A stretch of 64,000 nt of DNA from Mustela lutreola (taxonomy: Eukaryota; Chordata; Mammalia; Carnivora; Mustelidae), in the NCBI RefSeq assembly GCF_030435805.1, contig NC_081298.1, positions 30,988,501 through 31,052,500 on the forward strand, in the 5' to 3' direction. The position numbers and the translations under genes are program-made. Shown one piece after another: positions 11,591-23,600 of the stretch; the stretch's first letter is position 1, and each line of letters starts with the position of its first letter. Below the pieces are notes generated by a model. It saw only the letters and a list, made by a program, of their open reading frames with translations. It did no database searches and had not been told where the DNA came from.

Positions 11591-13104
11591 CAGTTCCCAG
11601 TATAAAGCTTTATCGATCTCTTTACAACTCCAGTGTCAAGGTCCAGGAGCTTCAATTGAGTACTGGCCTCCCCACACTCCTCTCCCGTTACCAAATGCAC
11701 CTAACTTCAGAGGTTGCTTCACATCACACCCCTCTGTCCTTCATTTCCCGAGTGCTAGTTTTTTCCCCATATGCACTCACTCTGTGAGTAATGTCATCCA
11801 GCTTTTAGATATTATCCCAACAATGACTCCCTAATTTCTATCCCTGGCCTAAATTATCTCCTGAACTCCAGATCCACAGTTTGCAATTGCCTACTAAACA
11901 GTTTCATATGGATGCAGAGTATGCATCTACAATTTAACACATCCAAAAGTAAACTCACCTCCCCCAATAAACTTGCTCTACCCACAGCCCTCCAAATCTC
12001 AGTTGATGGCCCTTCCAGGCTTCTAGTTGCCCATGTCCATAAGCTCAAAATAAGAGGATGACTGAAAAGCAGTCTGACCCACAAGGCCCATTATCTAAAA
12101 AGGAAGGTGGTCCTGGGTACTGGGATCAAAGGTATCATATAATCATTAAAATGTTTTCTGAAATATACTTGAAATTAACTCACTGGAAGTCTAGGTTTAG
12201 ATTTTGACATTTTAATTTCTTTTGAATATGTCACTTTGTGCAAGCTAGGAACCAGAATCAAACTAAGGCAGTCTAGTCCATTTAGGGATCCAGGCTGAGT
12301 CTTGCAATCTTCAGCAGAATGACATCATAATGCAAGATGCTAACAACAGGTTTATAATCTCTAAATAACAACCACTTATCTACATTTTTTTCCTTGGGAA
12401 ACAGCCAAATTCCAGTCCTTAAAGGCATGATATACAGAACATCTTGATCTACAAAGAACAGAATAACCCATATTTTATGATGGCCAGCTTACTGGTGGCT
12501 GACCAAGGACTGGTGAACAGAGGGGTGTTTACCTTCTAGGAACTTGCTCTGAGACTTAAAAAAGTCCTGGCTGCTGTTAATAAGAAAGCAAGTAAAAAAT
12601 ATTACAGATGCACCTACACTGACATTTGATTTGCCAAGGTCTTCCACTAGAACACAAAGTGAGAGATGAGTGTAGGGGTAAGCTACTTAGATGTTTTCAA
12701 AATAAATTACTAGTAACATGAAATTTGACATATTAAATTCTTCCATTTGCTACCAGAACTGACAATGAGGACTATTTAAAAGAAATGCTGAACTCTAACA
12801 TTCTGCACTACACAAGAACCTCCTGCTTTCCCACATCATTAACATTGCTACTCTTCCAAGATACACATTTGTGTGGAAAAACTTATCAGCTTTTGCCAGA
12901 GCCAGGAGATGAAAAATAGAGCATGTCCTAATTAGTTATTTTGTAATTGTAAGCTCCGTTGACATCTTGAGGATGGACCCATTCTTTTGTTTAACATCTG
13001 CAAACTGCAGAATGCCTTAGCCCTTTGCCAGTATCTGCTCAGTATCTTAAAGCTGGTCTTAGTCCCATCTGTGACTCTTCTCCTCAGGGTTGAGGGTGGG
13101 TTAG
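11591..13104 (-). other. TMEM230: TMEM230 3' UTR and downstream flank
   Basis: The part next to 13104 must be 3' UTR. No SINE interrupts it, which fits purifying pressure or recent exon status. The end of the transcript is not determined; ATTAAA at 12211-12216 (minus) is one option. Confidence 0.55.
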
Positions 13105-13245
13105 CTAGTCATCAAAATCTGGAATGTCATCGTAGGAGTAACCCCGGTAGCCTTTGGATGCATAGTAGGCGATGCGCAGGTGGTAAAATCCTGGCAGGAA
13201 CACCAGGATGCCAATGATCAGGACAGGAACGGCCCGGTCTGCCCC
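13105..13245 (-). CDS. TMEM230: TMEM230 last coding exon
   Basis: This exon has 46 codons plus TAG (13107-13105). It starts [10 protein letters not shown] and ends DDIPDFDD, and carries the second membrane segment and the acidic tail. The acceptor is CTGCCACTAG. The 3' UTR runs to lower coordinates. An ATTAAA on the minus strand at 12211-12216 is one candidate poly(A) signal, but it is unverified. Confidence 0.97.
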
Positions 13246-16200
13246 CTAGTGGCAGAAGGAGGCAAACACATTAGTACCATACAAACGATCACTTAAAGCC
13301 ATAGGTTCAACCCATACATCAGTATTTTACACTCTTCAGAGTATTTTCCTTTGGGTAGTATGCTACCAATGAAACAGGTATACATCTCTTTTCCTCCTTA
13401 TTATAAAATTCAGAAAAACTACAAAGCACTAAGTATTATAAATAAATTGTCCATCTGCATCCACAGATAGTTCCCTTATTTCCTTCTGTTCTCCATTCTA
13501 GTTTCTAGTTGTGAACACACCATACTCTGTGCCTTGTTTTAGTCTCTTAATATAACAAGCAATTGCCAAAGTCTTATGAAAAGTTCTGCACTGGGGGTGG
13601 GAGACAGGCAAAATGGGTGAAGATAGTCAGAAGGTACAAATTTCCATTCACAAAGTAAGTTCTGGAGATGCAGTGTACAACATGGTGATTCTAGCTAAAA
13701 ACACTGTATTGTGTATTATTAGCAAGTTGCTGAGAGTAGATCTTAAAAATTCTTGTCACAAGGAAAAAAACTAACTATGTGTGGTGATGGATGCTAACTA
13801 GACTTATTGTGATCATTTCCCAATATATACTATATTGAATCATGTTGTACACCTGAAACTAACACATTATGTCAACTAATGGTGTCTACCATTCCACTGT
13901 AATGAATGCACCACAATTTTACTTAACCATGCCCCACCAACTGTTGGATACTTTGGTTGTCTCTCACTTTTTGTAACTGTACAGGATAACACAATAAACT
14001 TCTTTTTCTTAGCCTTTCAGATTCTTTCTTTAGCGTATATTCCCATAATCACAATTCACAGGTCAAAGAGGAAGAAATGGTGTTTAGTGTAGGGCTTCAA
14101 CTATTTGGGGAGTTCCAGGAGGGCAGGGACTTTTGTTCATTTCTAGATCACCACCTGCCCCCAACATATAAATAAATATATTAAATGAATGAATCCACTC
14201 TTATAAAATTGCTCTGCCTTATTTTTAGGTATAGTTTTAAATGTTTATACAGTTAAGCTTATCCTCCTTTTTCTCTGTGATCTTTTTCCAATTAATTTTT
14301 TTTCTTTTTCTTAAAGATTTTATTTATTTATTTGTCAGAGAGAGAGAGCGAGTGAGAACGAGCACAGGCAGACAGAGTGGAAGGCAGAGGAGCAAGGAGC
14401 CCGATGTGGGACTCGATCCCAGGACGCTGGGATCATGACCTGAGCCGAAGGCAGCTGCCTAACCAACTGAGCCACCCAGGCGTCCCTAATTTTTTTTCTT
14501 TTTATTAACATATAATGTGTTACTTGCTTCAGAGGTACAGATCTGTGAATCATCAGGCTTACACATTTCACAGCATTCACCATAGCACATACCCTCCCTC
14601 CCCAATGTCCATAATCCAGTCACACTATCCCTTCCCCTAACTACCCAGCAACCCTCAGTTTGCTTCCTGAGTTTAAGAGTCTCTTATGGTTTGTCTCCCT
14701 CCCTGGTCCCTTTTTGTTTCATTTTTTTCCCCTCCCTAACCCCCAAGAACTCCCCCACTCTCCCTTTCAAATTCCTTGTATCAGAAAGATCATATGGTAA
14801 TTGTTTTTCTCTGACTGATTTCACTTAACATAATAACCTCTAGTTCCATCCACGTTGTTGCAAATGGCAGGATTTCATGATTTTTTAAAAATAATTTATT
14901 TTTTAAATTAACATATAATGTATTATTAGCCCCAGGGGGATTTTGCAGTTTTTGATCGCTGCATAGTATTCCATTGTATATCTATACCATATCTTCTTTA
15001 CCCATTTATCTGTTGGTGGACATCTAGGTTCTTTCCAGTTTGGCTATTGTGGACGTTGCTGCTATAAACATTTGGGTGCATGTGCCCTTCAGATCACTAC
15101 ATTTGTATCTTTAGGGCAAATACCCAGTAGTGTGATTGCTGAGTCATAGGGTAGCTCTATTTTCAACTTTTTGAGGAAGCTCTATACTGTTTCCCAGAGT
15201 GGCTGCACCAGCTACCAACAGTGTAGGAGGGTTCCCCTTTTTCCACATCCTCGCCAACATATGTCATTTCCTGATTTGTGAATTTTAGCCATTCTGACTG
15301 GTGTGAGGTGGTATCTCACTGTGGTTCTGATTTGTATTTCCTTGATGCCAAGTGATGTTGACCACTTTTTCATGTCTCTGTTGGCCAGTTGGATGTCTTC
15401 TTTGCAGAAATGTCTGTTCATGCTTCTGCCCATTTCTTGACTGGAGTATCTGTTCTTTGGGTGTTGAGTTTGATAGTTCTTTATAGATTTTGGATACTAG
15501 CCCTTTATCTGATAGGTCATTTTTTCCCATTAATTTTAAGTCTTCCCTCAGCTAAGGATTTAAATCCAGTCTAAAAATCTTTAAAAAAAAAAAAAATTAT
15601 TTATTTGTCAGAGAGAGCAGGCACTCGCACACAACCAGGGGGAGTGACAGGCAGAGGGAGAAGCAGGCTCCCTGGTGAGCAAGGAGCCCAATGTGGGACT
15701 CAATTACAGGACCCTGGGATCATGACCTGAGCCGAAGACAGATACTTAACTGAGCCACCCAAGTGTCTCTAAAAATCTCCTTTTAACATGGCTAGTTACA
15801 CAATGTATACTGGTAGATTATCTACTCAATATAATTTTGACTGTGTCGTTCAAATAGAAATAGAAGTATTTACCTCATATAAGACAATAAAAACTCAGTG
15901 AGGTAATATGTGTAAAGCAAGCAGCCTCAGCTGACACAATGACTCAATAAATCCCAGCTTAAAACCAAGGAAATAAATAAAACAAAACAAGGAAAGAGAA
16001 TTTGAAGGGGCTCTCTCAGCCTAAAGATGGGACTATGTGAACATCAGAAACAATAACAGTCTACAACTCTCACAACTGACATAGTTGGTGCTATTTCTGT
16101 TATCTTATTTTTCATTTTCTGCTTTCCTTCTTCTTTTTTTCTTTTGCAAGATATTGACTGTACATCCTTAGTGGGATTGAAGAACTGCAAAGGAAATTTA

Positions 16201-19200
16201 TAGTGCATTTAGCCTTCCTTTACTTAGCATTAACACTCACGCTGGTATTTTTTTTTTAAAAGACGTTATTTATTTTGATTTGTCAGAAAGACAGAGAGAG
16301 ACAGAGAGTGAGCACAAGGAGCAGCAGGCAAAGGGAGCTGAGCCAGGAGCCCCATGTGGGACTCAATCCCAGGACCCTGGGATCACAACCTGAGTCAAAG
16401 GGAGCTGCTTAACTGACTGAGCCATGCAGGCATCCCTGTTATCTTATTTTTTTCAAGATTTATTTATTTGAGGGGCGCCTGGGTGGCTCAGTGGGTTAAG
16501 CCGCTGCCTTCGGCTCAGGTCATGATCTCAGAGTCCTGGGATGGAGCCCCGCATCGGGCTCTCTGCTCAGCAGGGAGCCTGCTTCCTCCTCTCTCTCTGC
16601 TTGCCTCTGCCTGCTTGTGATCTCCGTCTGTCAAATAAATAAATAAAATCTTAAAAAAAAAAAAAAAAAGATTTATTTATTTGAGAGAGAGAGAGAAAAA
16701 GAGAGCGTGCATGTGCACACACATGAGCAAGCTGGGGGTGGGGTAGAGCACAGAGGGACAAGTAGACTCCACACTGAGCATGGAGCCCAACATGGGGCTC
16801 AATCTCACAACTTTGAGATCATGACCTAAGCTGAAACCAAGAGTCAGAGGCTCAATGGACTGAGCCACCCACATGCTACCCACAATATTATTTTAAAGCT
16901 ACTATACGTATAACATAGAATAAGGCAAATAAGTAATGACATCATTATCATAGGATAGATATACCCATACAATATCAAAGAAATTAAGCTCTAATTAAAT
17001 TAACTCTAATCTTAAATTTGCACTGAAAACTGTTTTCTAAAAAATACCTATTTCTTGGGGTGCCTCGGTGGCTCAGTGGGTTAAAGTCTCTGCTTTCGGC
17101 TCAGGGCATGATCTCAGAGTCCTGGGATTGAGCCCCACATCAGGCTCTCTGCTCAGCAGGGAGCCTGCTTCCCTTCCCCTCTCTCAGCCTGCCTCTTTGC
17201 CTACTTGTGATCTCTGTCAAATAAATAAATAAAATCTTAAAAAAAAAAAAAGATACCTATTTCTTTTTTTTTTTTTTTTTAAGATTTTATTTATTTATTT
17301 GACAGAGAGAGATCACAAGCAGGCAGAGAGGCAGGAAGAGAGATAGAGAAGGAAGCAGACTCCCTGCTGAGCAGAGAGCCCGATGCGGGGCTCGATCCCA
17401 GGACCCTGAGATCATGACCTGAGCCGAAGGCAGCGGCTTAACCCACTGAGCCACCCAGGTGCCCCAAAGATACCTATTTCTTGATTCCATTGCTGAAAAG
17501 CTCTAGAAACAATCAAAACCGAAGCATGAGCACCACTAATGCCCAGTCTGTGATCTCTACTTCCTATACAGAAACCAAGGCTCAGGCGCCTGAGTGGCTC
17601 AGCTGGTTGGGCGACTGCCTTCAGCTTGGGTTATGATCCCGGGGTCCTGGGATCGAGTCCCGCATCGGGCTCCCTGCTCCGTGAGGAGTCTGCTCCCTCT
17701 GACCTTCTCCCCTTTCATGCTTTCTCACTGTCTCTCTCTCTCAAATAAATAAATAAAATCTTAAAACAAAACAAAATAAAACGGAACACCAAGGCTCTCT
17801 GGAGAAATGGTTGTTTACAAGTTAGGAGACAGGAAATATATAGCTGGGCCTGGGATAACTTTCTGTGCCAGAAAGCAAGAAAGCTATCAAAGGCTACATA
17901 GGCCATGTTTAAAAGACAAAGAAGTAACATGAAGGAGTCCTACTGACCAAACATGGAACAGTTTAATACTAAAAAGAATATGGGGGACACTTGTGCGGCT
18001 CAGTTAGGCTAAGCATCCGACTCTTGATCTCAGGGTTTTAGGGTTTTGAGCTCAAGCCCCGCACTGGGTTCCACACTGAGTGGGGAGTCTACTCAAAAAA
18101 AAAAAAAAGAATATGGACTGTGATTGATTGAAACACAAATATGTAAAAGAAAAAATAGGAGTTTATACTGATACCATTCTCTGACTACCTTTTGCGGTTT
18201 TGAGGTTACTAGGTGTATTTTTATAAAAGTTGTGAAGCAGAAAAACATTTTTCCTACCTTCACTATACACATTATATTTTGGGGTAAACAGATGGTAGAT
18301 TTGAGAAAGACCTTTACAGCAGAATTTCAGCTAATGAACGCAGAAAATGACAGAACTGCATTCACTAGTATAAATGGTAATGGGGAAATTTATAATAAAT
18401 TAATTAGGCTGAAGGCACTTAAACCCAGCAATCTACCTTAATATCAACTAAAAGCAGGATAACCATTACATGCCTCCTAATGTAATACCACAATTTGGTT
18501 CTCAAATTGTGGTTTATGGACCACCAGCATTACCTGGGAACTTGTTAGAAATGCAGATTCTCACAACCCACCTACAGAACTGGAATCTCTGAGAATGGAA
18601 CTAAGGAATCTGTGTGTTAACAAGTCTGCCAGATGATTCTGATGAACATTGAAGTTTCAGAACCAACCTGCCATAGCAAATACACAGCACCTCCCATGAA
18701 ATATACTTTCTAAAAAAAAACTATTCTGAATCTAAGCAAGTCTCTAAAACTAACAAAAATATGAAGATCAAAGATATTAATACAGGGGCGCCTGGGTGGC
18801 TCAGTGAGTTAAGCCGCTGCCTTCGGCTCAGGTCATGATCCCAGGGTCCTGGGATCGAGCCCCGCATCGGGCTCTCTGCTCGGCGGGGAGCCTGCTTCCT
18901 CCCCTCTCTCTGCCTGCCTCTCTGCCTGCTTGTCATCTCTCTCTGTCAAATAAATAAATAAATAAATCTTTAAAAAAAAAAAAAAAGATATTAATACAGC
19001 ACCTGTAAACTTATATAAAAACTATTACAGATGCATACTGAAGATGCACACTTGAGAATACCAGCAAAATAGAGGTGCCTGGGTGACTCAGTCAGTAAAG
19101 CATCAGTCTCTTGATTTCATCAGCTCAGGGCTGTGATATTGGGCTCCACGCTGGCTGTGAAGCCCGCTTAGGATTCTCATTCTCTCTCTCTCCCTCTGTC

Positions 19201-20649
19201 CTCCACCCCACCACCGCTCCTATGCGCCCTCTCTCTCTCTCAAAAAAGAATACCAGCAAAATATAAATCTGGTATTTGGTTTCCTACACAGGAAAAAAAA
19301 AAGTTGGGGGGAATACATGAAGCAAAATGTTTATAACTGTTGATGAATGGGAGACATGCAGGGGTTTAATACATTATTTCATTTACTTCTGTTTTTGAAG
19401 TATCTGTAATAAAAAGTGAAAAAAAAAACTCCAAACCAAACTTATTAGTGATTCTCTTAATTAACATCTTTATCCTTATTTATAAAGCAGTCTTTTATAA
19501 ACCATACAAGGTAAAACGATATTTGCTGCATGTGGATCTCACCTCCACTCTCAATATTTGTAATTAACAGAGTCCTTTGGGACTGATACCTCATACTGCA
19601 ATGAAAGTTAACTGAATGGGGCATCTCGGTGGCTCAGTGGGTTAAAGCCTCTGCTTTCAGCTCAGGTTGTGATCCCAGTGTCCTAGGATCGGGTCCCGCA
19701 TCGGGCTCTCTGCTCATCAGGGAGCCTGCTTCCACCACCTCTCTCTGCCTGCCTCTCTGCCTACTTGTGATCTCTGTCAAATAAATAAATAAAATCTTAA
19801 AAAAAAAAAAAAAAAGAAGAAAGTAAGAAAGTTAACTGAAGGCACAGTCCTGAAGTTAGATGTTCAAACAAAGACTGCACCAAGTAAGCATCTGGTGACC
19901 ACACAGTGATTTTAAGTAGTTAAGACCAATGGCAGGGCGCCTGGGTGGCTCAGTGGGTTAAGCCGCTGTCTTCGGCTCAGGTCATGATCTCAGGGTCTTG
20001 GGATCGAGTCCCGCATTGGGCTCTCTGCTCAGCGGGGAGCCTGCTTCCTCCTCTCTCTCTGCCTTCCTCTCTGCCTACTTGTGATCTCTCTCTGTCGAAT
20101 AAATAAATAAAATATTTGAAAAAAAAAAAAAAAAGACCAATGGCAAATCAGATTCACTTCTTAAAAACCATATGCAGCGATTTTATTGCTACAGTGCTAC
20201 TATTCTCAATTTCTATAATGTCCACAGTTTTTCAGATGTTGGCTATGTTCCCTCTGCAGGACCATATGACCATGACTTGTGATCATTATTAGTTCAGATC
20301 AACTTGGGCACTATTAGCACATGTATATAGCCCAAGAAAAAGAACCACCAAACACTCCTTTAGGTAATAAAGATAACATTCTGAAGCTCAACAAGAACTC
20401 CAACCAAACCCAATGTAGTAAGGATCAGAGTCAAGAGTCACAAGTCCTGGCATGGTCAGTGGCCCCAGACCTATACAAGCCTCACTGCTTCTCCCCACAC
20501 ATGGAACATCTATGGCACTGCAAAATTATAACAACACATTCTACTCTGGCTACAGCCTTTATCAATCAGAAATCCTCAATGCTAGGCTCACCTTTGCTGT
20601 TCCAAACTGTGACAGTAGGAAGACTGCTTGACATCTCAGAAGGAAAATG

Positions 20650-20685
<36 letters not shown>

Positions 20686-23600
20686 CATAGAAACTGGGAC
20701 AAGCATGTTGTTGCTCAAAAAAAAAAACGTATGTTTTGTTACCAGAGAACAAAATCTAAAAGAAAACTCTCTTCTTCTTTCTGCTGGAAACTCCTGTACT
20801 AGATATGAATATAAAACAGAGCCCAGACTCACACTTTAAGGATTTCATGCACACCCCCACAAACTCTTCAGCTTACCCCTTTGCTGATATAGCCAGCCAG
20901 CAGGAGGGAACCTATGATTATGAGAAAGGCCCCAATCAAAAACAGAACTGTCGCAAGCGCAATGGCCTTATACGGGATCTTCGGAGGACTCTTCTTAAAC
21001 TGGAAGAAAAACAAACAAAAGACATAGCATTATGAAAATACCAGGACTGAAACACTTTAAAGCAAGGAGGATAATAAGAACCAATGTGGTTAGTTTGTGC
21101 GTCTTGAAGGAAGTCCTACTACCCACTAGAGCTCTGGGAAAGAAAGGCAAGGGACAAACAGGAGGTGAAGCTCTAATTACTGCTCTAACAGCCACTCGGA
21201 GGAGTCCCAGCAGAATGTTACTCTTTCTACTTCTAATTTAATTCCATATACCACTCACCATAAGAAAATATTTTCTCACAAAAACAGAAGATACTTTATG
21301 GTCATTCACTGATTAGATATTAGATACTTATTAAGTGCCTGGCACTTGGAAGGCTGTACTAATCTCTAGGGATTCAAGATGAACATCGTGATCTGGAGAA
21401 GTAAAGAAAACAAGTGACTTCTGGCATTCAAAGTTAAGTGAGCATACAAAGGTTTTAGAAACAGCTTTTTCTCAAGCATTAGTTGCCCACCCCAGGGATC
21501 AAGTAGCCTGACTTGTTAATAAGTTCTATTCAAAGTTAAGATTCAGACACAAGCTTTCTAAGGTTTGCCTCATTTCTGTATCTGACCTAATGGACTAGAA
21601 GATTCTCAGATGTGCTTTTAAAAAACAAAACTCCTCTCCTTCAAGTATGGGTCCAAAGAGTACAAAGAGTCATTGATTTGTTTATATTTAAAGGGATGGG
21701 TTCCTGCCTCTTCCTCCTTGGCCCTGGTTCCACCTAAACCATTCCAAGGGAAAGTGGGCAGAAGGAGATATGCTACATCATTAAGTATTTTATAAATAAC
21801 GAATCAGGGTAGGATACAAACTTAACAAATATTAAATATTCTGTTTTACTTACTGTTTGCCAAAAGAATACCTTTAATAAATTGGATCTCATGACATCAG
21901 GAAAGAAGGAAGATTCCCACAATCTGTTGGCTTTAGCAGTTAGTTTCTCCCTTAAAAGATGAACTGGCTTTGACTAAAGTGTAAATGAACCAATGACACA
22001 GTCCTTAAAAAAAATTCTACTTAACAAAACACAATCTGAGCATTTTCCAGAAAAACTAAATAAAATTTGTAACTACTGGGTTTTGGTGTTACAACTAAAA
22101 ATTCTTAGAAATGAACAGTGTTTATATTGGTTTGAAACTGCTCTACCAAGGCCTCTCCTTCTGCAAACTACGGCTGAAAGGGTCTCAGAGATAACTGTCC
22201 TTCTTGCTGCTGCTTCTAATCCCCAGAGACAGCAAAACCTCCACCTAGAAGGTCTTCCTGCTAACTCAACAGAAACGGAGCCAGCCAGTCTCATTAATTC
22301 CCTTCCGCATTTACCTGAAGGTCAATGTAGCCATCGTCTGTGCTGGAGAGCCTTGAGTATTTCACTTTACTACTGGGGATTCCAGTAGCCAGGTTGGTAC
22401 GAGACGGCATCATAACACACTGACACAGCTACAGTCTGAAGACAAAGAAAACTGTCATTATATGCCACTGACCACAGTGTGTTACATATATTAGAATTTG
22501 GGCTAAGATGTCATACTAAGCAACTGGCAATTCACGCCCCACTGCACTTAAAATCTGATATTTCCTTTGACAAAGTGAAAACATTCTCCTATGTACCTTC
22601 TCTGCCTTGTCCTGGTAGAATGAAAGTCAAGACACTGACCAAGAAACAGACCTCATGTTTATCTTCTCACCAATATTCCTGTGCCTCCTAATTTTTCCAA
22701 ACCCTCCACACAGAGCAGGTGGAAGAGTGGTGACTTAAATACAAGTCTGACACCGAAGTCCACATTTTCAGTCATTCTGCTATAGTACTGCCTGGCCCCT
22801 GTCCCTGCTTCAGGAAATAGCAAGAGGAGCATAAGCTCAAATGATTCTTACCTGCCAGGGACGGAGAATGGGTGGGATATGGAATACACTCACATTAAGC
22901 ATTTTGTTGATCCCCCCTAATGGGTATCATTCTTTTATTTATTTTTATTTTTAAATTTAATTTAATTTAATTTTGAAAAGATTTTATTTACTTATTTGTT
23001 AGAAGGAGAGGGCACAAGCAGGGGAAGCAGCAGGCAGAGGAAGAAGCAGGCTCCCCACTGAGCAAGGAGCCCCATATGGGATTTGATCCTAAGATCCTGA
23101 GATCACCACCAAAGCCCAGCAGAAGGCCAACACTTAACGGACTGAGGCACCCAGGCATCCGGTATCATTCTTTTAATGCAAAAAAATCTGCAGTCTCCAG
23201 TAAATTTGGCTATCAGCACTATCACTACTGGTAATCAGCACTGTACCAGTGCCAATTTGTCTGCCTCTCTGCCCCACCCCAAGCACTGAAAGTAGTGATT
23301 TCATTTTCCAGATTACTTCTATAGCCTCCTAAAAAAATTAAAAATAAAAATAAAACTTGTTTTTTGCGCAAAATATTCAAAACCAACTTCAGTAATGAAA
23401 TTATGGCTATTTTGTCACTAGTTTAAGAGGTAGTAGATAAGATAAAAAAAACAATGACATTTAAGTCGGAAAACATTCGTAATTTGATACAATAGACAAA
23501 TCTATTTTGACTGTGAAGCTATTTCTAAAGGTGACATGGATTTGTAAAGAGAAAATTAAGTATCTCACAATAAGGGCACCATTAAAAAAAAAAAATCCAG

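Noticed and set aside
15212-15530. Minus-strand frames resembling a protein domain
   Set aside because: They are the L1 ORF2 C-terminal region, not a host gene.
20321-20839. 172-codon plus-strand frame with a His/Thr repeat
   Set aside because: The repeat is the (CA)n microsatellite translated; the frame runs through TMEM230 intron 3.
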